From: Kitasatospora sp. MAA19
Lineage (GTDB): Bacteria; Actinomycetota; Actinomycetes; Streptomycetales; Streptomycetaceae
Direction of reading: 5' to 3'
Assembly (NCBI RefSeq): GCF_029894125.1
Contig: NZ_JARXYZ010000010.1
Location: forward strand, 124,001 to 188,000
Length of the DNA: 64,000 bases
A program made the position numbers and the translations under genes. Positions 48,709-58,242 of this stretch are shown here, in pieces. Numbering within the stretch: position 1 is the stretch's first letter; every line of letters begins with the position of its first letter. The notes beneath the pieces were generated by a model, which was not told the origin of the DNA, made no database searches, and saw nothing but the letters and a program-made list of their open reading frames with translations.

Positions 48709-50546
48709 TGGACCGCCGCCAGCAGTTCCCGGGTGTACTCGGTGTGCGGGGCGCTGAACAGGCGGTCGCGGTCGGTGGACTCGACCAGCCGACCCCGGTG
48801 CATCACGGCGACCCGGTCGCAGAAGTGCCGTACGACGGCGAGGTCGTGCGAGACGAACAGGAAGGCGACGCCCAGGCGTTCGCGCAGCTCCATCAGCAGG
48901 TTGAGCACCTGCGCCTGGACCGAGACGTCGAGCGCCGACACCGGCTCGTCCGCGATGATCAGGCGCGGCTGCGGGGCGAGCGCCCGGGCGATGCCGATCC
49001 GCTGGCGCTGCCCGCCGGAGAACTCGTGCGGGTAGCGGTCCAGGTGGGCGGCGGGCAGTCCGACCTGCTCCAGCAGTTCGGCCGAGCGCTCCCGCCGCTG
49101 CGCCGCGTCGAGCGAGGTGTGCAGGCGCAGCGGGGTGTCGAGGGCCTGGGCGACGGTGCGACGCGGGTTGAGCGAGGCGTACGGGTCCTGGAAGACCAGC
49201 TGGATCTCACGGCTGAGCCTGCGCCGCAACTCCCGGTCTGGCCGGGTGACGTCCTGCCCGTCGTACAACACCCGTCCTCCGGTGGGCTGTTGGAGGCCTG
49301 CCAGGACGCGTGCGGTGGTGGACTTGCCGGAGCCGGACTCGCCGACCAGTCCGAGCGTCTCACCGGGCGCGATGCGCAGTCCGACGCCCTCGACCGCCCG
49401 GACGGGCTCGGCGCGCAGCCCGGGGAAGCGGCGCCGCCCGGGGAAGTGGACGGTGAGGTCCGCCACCTCGACCAGCCAGCGCTCTGGTTGTCCGATGACC
49501 CGGGGCGCGAATCCGGCGACGGGTGACGGATCGTCAACAGTCGGAAGTGGAGCGCCGGGTACCGACTCCAGGGTGAGCGCCGCCCCCACCAGCGCGCGGG
49601 TGTACGGCTCGCGCGGCGCGGCCAGCAGCTCGGCGGTCGGCGCGGACTCGACCTGGACGCCGCCGCGCAGTACGAGCGTGCGGTCCGTCATCCCCGCGAC
49701 CACGCCGAGGTCGTGGCTTACCAGCAGTACAGCGGTGCCGTGCTCGCGCTGCAACTCGTCGAGCAGGTCCAGGACCTGCCGCTGCACCCGGGAGTCGAGC
49801 GCGGTGGTGGGCTCGTCCGCGATGAGCACCTTCGGGTCGTTCATCAGCGCCATGGCGATCATCACCCGCTGGCGCATCCCGCCGGAGAACTGGTGCGGGA
49901 AGTCGCGCACCCGGGCGGCCGGGATGCCGACCCGGTCGAGCATCGCGGCCGCTCGCCGACGGGCCTCGGTGCGGCCGGTGCCGGGGTGGTGGAGCCGGTA
50001 CATCTCGGCGAGTTGGGCGCCGACGCCGTGGAAGGGGCTGAGCGAGGTGAGCGCGTCCTGGAAGACCAGCGCGGCCCGGCCGCCCCGGACCGGGCGCAGT
50101 TCGGACTCCGTCGCGCCCACCAACTCCTGTCCGTTCAGCCGGATCGAGCCGGTGACCGTGGTGGTACGCGGGTCGTGCAGGCCGAGGACGGCGAGGCCGG
50201 TGGCCGACTTGCCGGAGCCCGACTCGCCGACCAGGCCGAGGACTTCGCCGGGGGCGAGGTCGAAGGAGAGCCCCCGGACGGCGGTCACGGGTGCGCCGCC
50301 GCGCGGGTCGGCGAAGGTGACGGTCAGATCCCGAACGCTCAGCACAGGCTCGGAAGCGGGCCCGGAAGCCAGCCCGGAAGCGGGCCCGGAGACCAGCCCG
50401 GAAGCGGGCCCGGAGACCAGCCCGGAAGCGGGCCCGGAGACCAGCCCGGAAGCGGGTCCGGAGACCAGCCCGGAGGCAGCCCCGAAAGCAAGCCCAGGAC
50501 CTGGCCCGGGAACGGCCCCGGAAACGGACTCAACAGTGGACGTCAT
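48666..50546 (-). CDS. Dipeptide/oligopeptide-type ABC transporter, fused double ATP-binding protein (DppD-DppF type)
   Basis: 626 residues with two ABC ATPase domains in one chain. Each has Walker A (GESGSGKSATG and GESGSGKSTTA), an ABC signature (FSGGMRQRV, FSGGQRQRI), Walker B (LIADEPTTALD, IIADEPVSALD) and the switch His. It powers uptake through the two permeases encoded upstream. Residues 20-65 are a GLVSGPAS repeat of 24-bp units with no counterpart in the family. ATG 50546 is 13 bp from the upstream permease stop. It is the last gene of a four-gene operon. Confidence 0.93.
   Translation of the reverse strand: MTSTVESVSGAVPGPGPGLAFGAASGLVSGPASGLVSGPASGLVSGPASGLVSGPASGLASGPASEPVLSVRDLTVTFADPRGGAPVTAVRGLSFDLAPGEVLGLVGESGSGKSATGLAVLGLHDPRTTTVTGSIRLNGQELVGATESELRPVRGGRAALVFQDALTSLSPFHGVGAQLAEMYRLHHPGTGRTEARRRAAAMLDRVGIPAARVRDFPHQFSGGMRQRVMIAMALMNDPKVLIADEPTTALDSRVQRQVLDLLDELQREHGTAVLLVSHDLGVVAGMTDRTLVLRGGVQVESAPTAELLAAPREPYTRALVGAALTLESVPGAPLPTVDDPSPVAGFAPRVIGQPERWLVEVADLTVHFPGRRRFPGLRAEPVRAVEGVGLRIAPGETLGLVGESGSGKSTTARVLAGLQQPTGGRVLYDGQDVTRPDRELRRRLSREIQLVFQDPYASLNPRRTVAQALDTPLRLHTSLDAAQRRERSAELLEQVGLPAAHLDRYPHEFSGGQRQRIGIARALAPQPRLIIADEPVSALDVSVQAQVLNLLMELRERLGVAFLFVSHDLAVVRHFCDRVAVMHRGRLVESTDRDRLFSAPHTEYTRELLAAVHQDGPWRGSVGSSA
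50350..50483. repeat. 24-bp tandem repeat encoding the ABC ATPase N-terminus
   Basis: About five units of the type CCGGAAGCGGGCCCGGAGAC repeat every 24 bp, giving GLVSGPAS copies. The in-frame period keeps the gene open whatever the copy number. The arrangement suggests recent expansion. Confidence 0.88.
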
Positions 50547-50559
50547 CGAACGGCTCCAG

Positions 50560-51552
50560 TCAGCTCAGGCGGATTCGCGGGTCGAGCCAGGCCACCACCA
50601 GGTCGGCCAGCGCGACGAACAGCACCACGAAGCAGGCGGCCAGCAGCACCGCGCCGACCACCGCGGGCAGGTCCTGCCCGGACACGGCCTCCGCGGTGAA
50701 CCGCCCGACCCCGTTCAGCCCGAACACCGTCTCGGTGATGACCGCCCCGCCGAGCAGTGCCCCGGTCTCCAGACCGAGCAGCTGCACCAGCGGTCCGGCC
50801 GCGCCGCGCGAGGTGTACTTGAGGTGGGCGCGCAGTCGGCCGAGGCCCTTGCCGCGGGCCGTGCGCACGTACTCCTCGTTCATCGTCTCCAGCAGCTGGG
50901 AGCGCGAAAGCCGGGCGAAGACCGCCGAGTTGACGAATCCGAGGACGAGCCAGGGGAGCAGCATCCCGCCCGCCCAGGCGGCGAGGTCCTCGGCCGGCGG
51001 GGTGTAGGAGGGAAGCGGAAGCAGGCCGGTGGAGTAGACCAGCGCCCACTGCGCGACGTACCCGAGGAAGTAGATCTGCACGCTGGCGCCGACGAGGGTG
51101 AAGCCCGAGAGCAGCCGGTCGGTGCGGCCGCCGTGGCGCAGCGCCGAGACGAACCCGGTGCCGAGGCCGAGCACCAGCAGGACGGCGAGGGCGCCCGCGG
51201 CCAGCGAGAAGGTGACCGGCAGGTGGTCGACCAGGGCCTCGGTGACGGGCTGGTGCAGCCGGTAGGAGTAGCCGAGGCAGGGCGCGTCGCAGTGGATGAC
51301 CGAGCCGTCCACGTCGCCGATGTCCCGCCCGGTCACGACTCCGGCGAGGTAGTCGGTGTACTGGGTGAGCAGGGGCTGATCCAGGCCCATGCTCTGGCGC
51401 ACCGCCGCGACCTGGCCGTTGTCGCAGCGCGGGCCGCAGGCGGCGCGGGCCGGGTCGGCGGGCGCGGCGTAGAAGAGGGCGAAGGCGGCGGCGGAGACCG
51501 CGACCAGGACGGCGAGGGCCTGGAGGGTCCGCCGCAGGGCGAAGGAGAGCAT
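50560..51552 (-). CDS. ABC transporter permease (DppB type)
   Basis: 330 residues, six predicted membrane helices. The N-terminal MLSFALRRTLQALAVLVAVS and the EAA loop NEEYVRTARGKGLGRLRAHL are typical of DppB/OppB. The periplasmic-side loop holds several Cys (AACGPRCDNG, HCDAPCLG), which is unusual and could form disulfides outside the membrane. It sits between the solute-binding protein (111-bp gap) and the ATPase gene. Confidence 0.92.
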   Translation of the reverse strand: MLSFALRRTLQALAVLVAVSAAAFALFYAAPADPARAACGPRCDNGQVAAVRQSMGLDQPLLTQYTDYLAGVVTGRDIGDVDGSVIHCDAPCLGYSYRLHQPVTEALVDHLPVTFSLAAGALAVLLVLGLGTGFVSALRHGGRTDRLLSGFTLVGASVQIYFLGYVAQWALVYSTGLLPLPSYTPPAEDLAAWAGGMLLPWLVLGFVNSAVFARLSRSQLLETMNEEYVRTARGKGLGRLRAHLKYTSRGAAGPLVQLLGLETGALLGGAVITETVFGLNGVGRFTAEAVSGQDLPAVVGAVLLAACFVVLFVALADLVVAWLDPRIRLS

Positions 51553-51663
51553 GGCCGGTCCAGGGTCGACGAGACGGGGGGAGTCGGTAGGGGCCCGCCC
51601 CCGCGGCGGGCGCGGCGGGGGCGGGTAGCGGCGGGGGCGGTAGCGAGGAAGCGGCTACGACGC

Positions 51664-53415
51664 TCAGGACTTCAGGTACAGCCAGGCCAGGCTCACCGTG
51701 CCGTAGATGGGGTGGACGAACGCCCCGCCGACGTTGGAGCCGCGCAGCTGGTTGACGGTCGGGTAGGCGAACGGCAACACCGGGACGTCCTTCATCACGG
51801 TCTTCTCCAGCGCGTACAACTCCTTGGCCTTGGCGCGCGGCTCGCCGATCTGGTTGATCCGGTCGATCTCCTTGTCGACCTCGGGGTTGCGGTAGCGCGC
51901 GGAGTTGAGGTCGCTGCCGGCGCGGCCGTCGAAGGAGAACGGGATCAGCGTGGACGGGGTCGGCCAGTCGACGGACGAGGTCTCCTCGAACAGGTCGTAC
52001 GGGGAGTCGGCGCGGTGCACCTCGTCCAGGAACGCCTTGGGATCGATCGGCTTGGGCACGATGGTGATGCCGGACTTGGCGAAGCCGTCCACCAGCACCT
52101 GCGCGACGCGCTGCCCGTCCGGGGTGTTCTTGTATCCGTAGGTCAGGCTCGCGGGCGCCTGCTTGGCCTTGGCAAGCGCGGCCTTGGCGGCCTCCGGGTC
52201 TCCCTCGGGCCTGGCCGGGTAGAGGTCGTACTTCTCCCAGTCGATCAGCGCGGGCGAGCTGAGGGTGGTGGCGAGTTCGCCGATCCGGGAGCCGCCCTGG
52301 ACCTGGCGGGCCTGCTGGCGCGGGTAGCCGAGGTGCAGCGCCTTGCGGACCTCGACGTCCGGCACCCGCTCGTTGTTGATCACCAGCTGGGTGACGAAGG
52401 CGCCCTGGCGGCCGGAGACGACCAGGTCCTTGGCCTTCGGGTCGGTGTCGGCGGTCTGGTACAGCTCGGGGGAGAGCACGTCGGAGGCGGTGGTGGCATT
52501 GGCGCCGCCGTCGCGTCCGGAGAGGATCTCCTGGTTGCTGTTGAGCGCCTCCTTGCCGTACGTGAAGACGAACTTGTCCGGGTACTGGCTGCGGATCGGG
52601 TCGGTCTCCGCCTTCCAGTACGGGTTGCGCTCCAGCACCATGCGGGTGTTCTGGACGTGCTCGACGATCCGGTACGGGCCGGTGGCGAACGGCTGCCGGT
52701 CGTAGTCCGTCCCGGTGTCCTTGTCCCGGCGCACCGGCGAGGACGAGGACTGCGCGGCCATGTACGGGACGTCGGCCTGCGGCTGCGGGAAGTGGAAGAC
52801 GAGGGTGCGCTCGTCCGGCGTCTCGATCGCGGCCAGGTCGCCGTCCTGCGGGCCCGCGTACTTCGTGCGCGCCGCCTCGTAGCTCGCCTCGCCGGTGAGC
52901 CACTGCGGCCAGTACGGCGGGCCGACCTCGTAGCCCTTGCCGAAGGTGCGCTCGATGCCGTACTTGACGTCCTGGGCGGTGATCGGCTTGCCGTCCTCCC
53001 AGGCCACGCCGTCCTTGAGCCGGTACGTCCAGGTGCGCCCGCCGTCGCCGGAGGTGCCGGTGTCGGTGGCCAGGTCGCCGACCAACTTGGCCTTGCCGTC
53101 CACCACCTGATACTGCGTCAGCTGGCGTCCCCAGAGCAGCGAGGCGTTGTACGCCGCACCGGCGTAGACCTTCTGCGGGTCGAGGTGGCGGAACTCGACG
53201 CTGTTGTACACGTTCACGGTGCCGCCCGAGCGGGCGCCGGGCACGGCGGGGGCCGGGCCGGCGCTCTCCTTCTCGCCGCCGAGCGCGGCGGTCAGTGGGG
53301 ACGTGTCCTTGGCGGAGGCCCCGGCGGTAGCCGGACCGGTGCCCGCGCCGGCTGAGCAGGCGCTCGCCAGCAGGGCGGTGGCGACGACGGCGAGGGACGG
53401 TTTGGTCCAGCGCAT
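51664..53415 (-). CDS. ABC transporter substrate-binding lipoprotein (SBP family 5)
   Basis: 583 residues. The signal peptide ends in a lipobox LLASAC, so it is anchored by a lipid at the cell surface, linking to lnt in this window. Family-5 features include YNSVEFRHLDPQKVY, YRLKDGVAWEDGKPITAQDV and TGPYRIVEH. It probably binds peptides; nickel or sugar oligomers are possible family ligands. ATG 53415 follows AGGAGAG. It lies between the two permease genes, an order in which dppC comes first. Confidence 0.93.
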   Translation of the reverse strand: MRWTKPSLAVVATALLASACSAGAGTGPATAGASAKDTSPLTAALGGEKESAGPAPAVPGARSGGTVNVYNSVEFRHLDPQKVYAGAAYNASLLWGRQLTQYQVVDGKAKLVGDLATDTGTSGDGGRTWTYRLKDGVAWEDGKPITAQDVKYGIERTFGKGYEVGPPYWPQWLTGEASYEAARTKYAGPQDGDLAAIETPDERTLVFHFPQPQADVPYMAAQSSSSPVRRDKDTGTDYDRQPFATGPYRIVEHVQNTRMVLERNPYWKAETDPIRSQYPDKFVFTYGKEALNSNQEILSGRDGGANATTASDVLSPELYQTADTDPKAKDLVVSGRQGAFVTQLVINNERVPDVEVRKALHLGYPRQQARQVQGGSRIGELATTLSSPALIDWEKYDLYPARPEGDPEAAKAALAKAKQAPASLTYGYKNTPDGQRVAQVLVDGFAKSGITIVPKPIDPKAFLDEVHRADSPYDLFEETSSVDWPTPSTLIPFSFDGRAGSDLNSARYRNPEVDKEIDRINQIGEPRAKAKELYALEKTVMKDVPVLPFAYPTVNQLRGSNVGGAFVHPIYGTVSLAWLYLKS

Positions 53416-53552
53416 GGCGAATCTCTCCTTGCCCCGCTGTCGGGGCGGGCTTGGGGTGATGGATCGGAGACTTGGGGTGATGGGATGGGGAGCAGGGCTC
53501 GGTGGGCGGGGAGGGCGGGCCCTGCGGGCGGGGAGTTCGGAGGGGGCGGGGC

Positions 53553-54527
53553 TCAGCGGCCGGCGCGCGGGTCCAGCGCGTCCCGGACGGCGTCGCCGAG
53601 CAGGTTGAAGGCGAGCACGAAGAGCAGCAGCGCCACACCCGGGAAGACCATGTAGGTCGGGTCGGCCTGGAAGACCTCCGAACCGCGGGAGATCATCCGC
53701 CCCCAGTCCGGGATCGGCTCCGTGATGCCGACGCCGAGGAAGGACAGCACCGCCTCGGAGGCCACGAAGGTCGGCACCGCCATCGTGGCGTGCACCAGCA
53801 GCTGCGAGCGGACATTCGGCAGCAGTTCGTGGACGACGACATGAAAGCGGCCGGCGCCCTGGGCCCGGGCGGACTGCACGAAATCCCTTTCCCGGAGCGA
53901 TCGGACGGTGGCTCGCAAGGAAAGTGCGAGCGGAATCCAGCCGAACGCGGAGAAGACCAGGATCAGTACCAGGAACTGCATCCACTCCGGTTCCGCGGCG
54001 CCCGGATCGACCAGTCGGGACTGGACGACGGGGCTCAGCGCGAGAAGCAGGAGCAGGGTCGGAAAGGCCAGCAGCACATTGGCCAGAAAGCCGAACAGCC
54101 GGTCCGTGATCCCGCCGAGGTAGCCGACCGCGACCCCGGCCAGTACGCCGAGCGTGGTGGTCACGGCGGCGGAGGCGAAGGCGATCAGCAGCGAGGTGCG
54201 GATGCCGTAGAGCAGTTGGGTCAGGACGTCCCGGCCGAGCCCCGGCTCCAGGCCGAACCAGAAGTCGCCGGAGATGCCGCCGTTCGGCAGGACCGGCAGG
54301 CCGCCGTCGCTGAGCAGGCCGGGGGTGTTCTGGCCGTAGTGCTCGGCCGGGTTCTTCCCGTACAGGGCGGCGATCAGCGGGGCGGCCAGGGCGAGCAGCA
54401 GGAAGAGCAGGACGACGGCGAGGGCGGCGGCGCCGACCCGGTCGCGCAGGAGGCGGCCGAGCGGCCTCGGTGCGGCGGGTGCAGGGACGGCGGGTGCGGG
54501 CCCCGCTGCTGTTTCGACCACGGCCAT
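53553..54527 (-). CDS. ABC transporter permease (DppC type)
   Basis: 324 residues with an N-terminal cytoplasmic tail, then about six membrane helices. LGRDVLTQLLYGIRTSLLIA and the EAA loop RERDFVQSARAQGAGRFHVV are DppC/OppC signatures, and ITEPIPDWGRMIS near the end is typical. First gene of the transporter operon, divergent from glyA. Its ribosome site is weak. Confidence 0.92.
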   Translation of the reverse strand: MAVVETAAGPAPAVPAPAAPRPLGRLLRDRVGAAALAVVLLFLLLALAAPLIAALYGKNPAEHYGQNTPGLLSDGGLPVLPNGGISGDFWFGLEPGLGRDVLTQLLYGIRTSLLIAFASAAVTTTLGVLAGVAVGYLGGITDRLFGFLANVLLAFPTLLLLLALSPVVQSRLVDPGAAEPEWMQFLVLILVFSAFGWIPLALSLRATVRSLRERDFVQSARAQGAGRFHVVVHELLPNVRSQLLVHATMAVPTFVASEAVLSFLGVGITEPIPDWGRMISRGSEVFQADPTYMVFPGVALLLFVLAFNLLGDAVRDALDPRAGR

Positions 54528-54969
54528 GAGAGGCGTACTCCCCGAATTCTCCGCCGCCCTGTGGGTGAGGGTGCGCTGGTGTGCATTTCCGAACCGGCCA
54601 CCGGGGGTTTCCCGGCGGCCGTCCGAGCGCCATCAGACCGGACGCGGAGGGAGGTTCGCAAATCACCTTCGGAGGTTTTCCCGGGCATTGTTTCGGTGCG
54701 TATTGCGGCTTCATTCGGCGTCATCGTGCCGCAATACCGGCGTTGCAGGAGAACGGACATCGAGGGGCAAAGCGGGCGGGCCGTCCTGAATCCCGAGACC
54801 TCCGCCACATCGTCCCGGGCATTGATACGATCCGGGGGAGCCGCGACTGGCGCGCAGGGATGGAACCGACCATCGGGAAGCGGCTCCGTGCACCCGCACG
54901 ACAGTTGCCGAGCGCCTGGGCCGTCCGTACTCGTCCGTACACCACGTCGTACACCACGAGGAGACCGCC
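54528..54969. promoter_or_regulatory. Divergent 442-bp region between the ABC operon and glyA with an inverted repeat
   Basis: A perfect 10-bp inverted repeat, GTATTGCGGC (54700-54709) and GCCGCAATAC (54728-54737), lies roughly mid-gap and could be an operator for either side. A TACGAT hexamer (54826-54831) is a possible -10 for glyA, without a good -35. Known glycine-riboswitch cores were looked for upstream of glyA and not seen. No gene is evident. Confidence 0.45.
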
Positions 54970-56493
54970 TTGGCCACCCCGCAGACCCCCCAGACCTCGC
55001 ACACGGCCGCGAACGCCGCCGGCGACGCCCCACAGACCCCGAAGACCCCGCACACCGCCGCCACCGCGGCCGCCGACACCGCCTTCCGCAGCGCCCTCGA
55101 CGTGGTCGCCGGCGTGGAGCCGCGGATCGCCGCCGCCATCGGCCAGGAGATCGAGGACCAGCGCGCCTCGCTCAAGCTGATCGCCAGCGAGAACTACGCC
55201 TCCCCGGCCGTCCTGCTCGCCATGGGCAACTGGCTCAGCGACAAGTACGCCGAGGGCACCGCGGGCCGCCGCTTCTACGCGGGCTGCCGCAACGTCGACA
55301 CCGTCGAGACCATCGCCGCGGAGCACGCCCGCGCCCTGTTCGGCGCCGACCACGCGTACGTCCAGCCGCACTCCGGCATCGACGCCAACCTCACCGCCTT
55401 CTGGGCCGTCCTGTCCCAGCAGGTGGAGAGCCCGGCACTGGAACGGGCCGAGGTCCGGAGCGTCAACGACCTCACCGAACAGGACTGGGCCGAACTGCGC
55501 CAGGCGCTCGGCAACCAGCGGATGCTCGGCATGTCCCTGGACACCGGGGGCCACCTCACCCACGGCTTCCGGCCCAACATCTCGGGCAAGATGTTCGACC
55601 AGCGCAGCTACGGCACCGACCCGGCCACCGGCCTGATCGACTACGACGCGCTGCGCGAGACCGCCCGCGAGTTCCGCCCGCTGATCCTGGTGGCCGGCTA
55701 CTCCGCGTACCCGCGGCTGGTGAACTTCCGGAAGATGCGCGAGATCGCGGACGAGGTCGGCGCGACCCTGATGGTCGACATGGCGCACTTCGCCGGCCTG
55801 GTCGCGGGCAAGGTGCTGACCGGCGACCACGATCCCGTCCAGCACTCCCAGATCGTCACCACGACCACCCACAAGTCGCTGCGCGGCCCGCGCGGCGGCA
55901 TGGTGCTGTGCAACGCCGAGCTGGCCGAACACGTCGACCGAGGCTGCCCGTTGGTGCTCGGCGGACCGCTCTCGCACGTCATGGCGGCCAAGGCGGTCGC
56001 CTTCGCCGAGGCCCGCCGCCCCGAGTTCCAGGCCTACGCCCGCGCCGTCGTCGACAACGCCCGGGCGCTCGCCGAGGGCCTGTTGCGCCGCGGCGGGAAG
56101 CTGGTCACCGGCGGCACCGACAACCACCTCGTCCTCGCCGACGTCTCCGGCTACGGCCTGACGGGCCGTCAGGCCGAGGCGGCGCTGCTCGACGCGGGCG
56201 TCGTCACCAACCGCAACTCCGTCCCGCAGGACCCGAACGGCGCCTGGTACACCTCGGGCGTGCGCCTCGGCACCCCGGCGCTCACCACCCGCGGCCTCGG
56301 CACCGCCGAGATGGACGAGATCGCCGCCCTGATCGACACCGTCCTGCGCGCCACCACCCCGGCCGCCGGCGCGAAGGGCGCCCCGTCCAAGGCCCAGTAC
56401 GTCCTGGACGCCGCCGTACGCGACGGTGTCGCCAAGCGCGCCGCCGACCTCCTCGCCCCCTTCCCGCTCTACCCGGGCGTCGACCTCGCCTGA
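54970..56493 (+). CDS. glyA: Serine hydroxymethyltransferase
   Basis: 507 residues, longer than the usual 420. The PLP Lys is in [35 protein letters not shown] and [11 protein letters not shown] are family signatures. It interconverts serine and glycine with tetrahydrofolate. The sequence belongs to the longer actinobacterial subtype, which has an internal insert around residues 140-185. TTG 54970 follows GAGGAG; the first 40 residues (TPQTPQT, TPKTPHT) are low-complexity. A second SHMT may exist elsewhere. Its stop is followed by 200 bp before the convergent aldehyde dehydrogenase. Confidence 0.93.
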   Translation: MATPQTPQTSHTAANAAGDAPQTPKTPHTAATAAADTAFRSALDVVAGVEPRIAAAIGQEIEDQRASLKLIASENYASPAVLLAMGNWLSDKYAEGTAGRRFYAGCRNVDTVETIAAEHARALFGADHAYVQPHSGIDANLTAFWAVLSQQVESPALERAEVRSVNDLTEQDWAELRQALGNQRMLGMSLDTGGHLTHGFRPNISGKMFDQRSYGTDPATGLIDYDALRETAREFRPLILVAGYSAYPRLVNFRKMREIADEVGATLMVDMAHFAGLVAGKVLTGDHDPVQHSQIVTTTTHKSLRGPRGGMVLCNAELAEHVDRGCPLVLGGPLSHVMAAKAVAFAEARRPEFQAYARAVVDNARALAEGLLRRGGKLVTGGTDNHLVLADVSGYGLTGRQAEAALLDAGVVTNRNSVPQDPNGAWYTSGVRLGTPALTTRGLGTAEMDEIAALIDTVLRATTPAAGAKGAPSKAQYVLDAAVRDGVAKRAADLLAPFPLYPGVDLA

Positions 56494-56699
56494 CAGTGAG
56501 GATGTGACGTGGCTCCTCCGGTAGGTCTGACCCTCCGCCTGACCGACGCCCGGAGCCTGGTCCGGGCCCGCCGCTCCTGCCTCGGCGGGCCCGGACCTGC
56601 GCTGTCCGGACCGCCCCTGACCGGACCGGCTCCGCCCGGGCCGACCCGCTCCCGGATCAGCTCCGCCCTCGGATCAGCTCCACAGTCGGACCAACTCCG

Positions 56700-58130
56700 C
56701 TAGTACTGCAGCGACTTGTACTGCAGGAACTCCTCCAGGCCGTGGCGGCCGAGTTCGCGGCCGAGGCCGGAGCTCTTGTAGCCGCCGAACGGGGCGAGCG
56801 GGTTGAAGCGGCCGCCGTTGAGGTCGACCTGGCCGGTGTCGAGGCGGCGGGCGAAGGCGGCGGCGGTGTCCGTGTCTGCCGCCCAGACGCCGCCGGCCAG
56901 GCCGTACTCGGTGCCGTTGGCGAGTTCGACGGCGTGGTCCTCGTCCCGGTAGGGGAGGACCACCAGGACGGGGCCGAAGACCTCCTCCTGGGCGACCGCC
57001 ATGTCCGGCGCGACGTCGGCGAGTACGGTCGGGTGGACGTAGAAGCCGGTGGGCAGCCCGGGGACGGGCTCCGCGCCGCCGACGACCAGCCGGGCACCCT
57101 CGGCGAGCGCACCCTCGATGTAACCACGCACCCGGGTCAGCTGCTTGGCGTTGACCAGCGGGCCGATCCGGGTCTGCGGGTCGGATGGGTCGCCCGGGAC
57201 GTACTTGGCGGCGGCCTTGGCGGCCGTCGCGACCGCTTCCTCGTACTGGTCCTGGTGCACCAGCAGGCGGGTCCACGCGCTGCACGTCTGGCCCGAGTTG
57301 GCGAAGACGTTGGCGACGTTGACGTTGACCGCCCGGGCCAGGTCGGCGCCCGGCAGTACCACGTTGGCGGACTTGCCGCCGAGCTCCAGGGCGACCCGCT
57401 TCAGCCCCCGGCCGGCCGTCTCGGCGACCTGTCGGCCGACGGTGGTGGACCCGGTGAACGAGACCACGTCCACGCCCGGGTGGGCGGCGAGCGCCGCGCC
57501 CGCCACCGCGCCCGTGCCGGTCACCAGGTTGAACACGCCCGCCGGGAATCCCGCCTCGTGCACCAGACGGGCGAACAGCCGGGCCACCAACGGGGTGTCC
57601 TCGGCCGGCTTGAGGACGGCCGGGCAGCCGGCCGCCAGGGCCGGGACGACCTTGGCCACGATCTGGTGCAAGGGGTAGTTCCACGGCGTGATCGCCGCGA
57701 CCACCCCGGCGGGCTCGGCGAGCACCACCGAGTTGCCGATCCGCTCCTCGAAGGGGTGCTCGGCGAGCAGCGCCAGGTAGGAGGTCGCCACGGCCAGCGG
57801 CAGCCCGGCGTGCACGGCGGCGGCGAAGCCGACCGGAGCGCCCAGTTCGGCGACCACCGTCGCGGTGATCTCCTCCTGGGCGGCGGCGATCCCGTCCCGC
57901 AGCCGGGCCAGCAGGGTGAGCCGGTCCTCGCGGGTGGTCGCCGCCCAGCTGCCGGCCGCCCGGCGGGCCGCGGCCACTGCGGCGTCGACGTCGGCCGCCC
58001 CGCCGGCCGGCACGGTGGCGAGTACCCGCTCGGTCGCCGGGTTCAGCACCGTGATCGACCCGGCGTCGTCCCGGGAGGGCCGCCAGGCGCCGTCGATGTA
58101 CTGGTCGCCGTACTCCGCGTGCTGGTGCAC
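56700..58130 (-). CDS. NAD(P)-dependent aldehyde dehydrogenase
   Basis: 476 residues, standard length. The catalytic Cys is in FANSGQTCSAWTR, the general-base Glu in LELGGKSANVV, and ITPWNYPLHQIVAKV and SFTGSTTVGRQ bind the cofactor. It oxidises an aldehyde to the acid; the substrate is not specified. GTG 58130 was chosen because GAGAGGA sits just upstream; ATG 58145 is an alternative without a ribosome site. A palindrome upstream nearly copies the TetR-type operator at 3978-3996, suggesting co-regulation with the acyl-CoA operon, for example in degrading an aldehyde to acyl-CoA; this is inference. Confidence 0.92.
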   Translation of the reverse strand: MHQHAEYGDQYIDGAWRPSRDDAGSITVLNPATERVLATVPAGGAADVDAAVAAARRAAGSWAATTREDRLTLLARLRDGIAAAQEEITATVVAELGAPVGFAAAVHAGLPLAVATSYLALLAEHPFEERIGNSVVLAEPAGVVAAITPWNYPLHQIVAKVVPALAAGCPAVLKPAEDTPLVARLFARLVHEAGFPAGVFNLVTGTGAVAGAALAAHPGVDVVSFTGSTTVGRQVAETAGRGLKRVALELGGKSANVVLPGADLARAVNVNVANVFANSGQTCSAWTRLLVHQDQYEEAVATAAKAAAKYVPGDPSDPQTRIGPLVNAKQLTRVRGYIEGALAEGARLVVGGAEPVPGLPTGFYVHPTVLADVAPDMAVAQEEVFGPVLVVLPYRDEDHAVELANGTEYGLAGGVWAADTDTAAAFARRLDTGQVDLNGGRFNPLAPFGGYKSSGLGRELGRHGLEEFLQYKSLQY

Positions 58131-58159
58131 CGGGTGTCCTCTCATCCGATTGGCCGCTT

Positions 58160-58178
58160 AACTAACAGCGCTAGTCAA
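58160..58178. promoter_or_regulatory. Second copy of the TetR-type operator, upstream of the aldehyde dehydrogenase
   Basis: It reads AACTAACAGCGCTAGTCAA. The 15-bp core ACTAACAGCGCTAGT matches ACTTGCAGCGCTAGT at the TetR/acyl-CoA dehydrogenase gap in 13 positions, with the same ACT...AGT palindrome ends. It lies 30 bp upstream of the gene start, where a repressor would block transcription. Confidence 0.55.
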
Positions 58179-58242
58179 AGGCCAGTCAAGGCGGCCCGGG
58201 TGGCCGCACGCAAGAGCCAATCCGGCCCGGTGGACCAGCCGG

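Noticed and set aside
49117..53355. A plus-strand open frame of about 1400 codons opposite the ABC transporter genes
   Set aside because: It is the antisense shadow of high-GC coding sequence. Its product is Gly/Arg/Ala-rich without domains, while the minus strand encodes complete ABC components.
54840..54969. Possible glycine or folate riboswitch upstream of glyA
   Set aside because: The conserved cores of those aptamers were not recognised.
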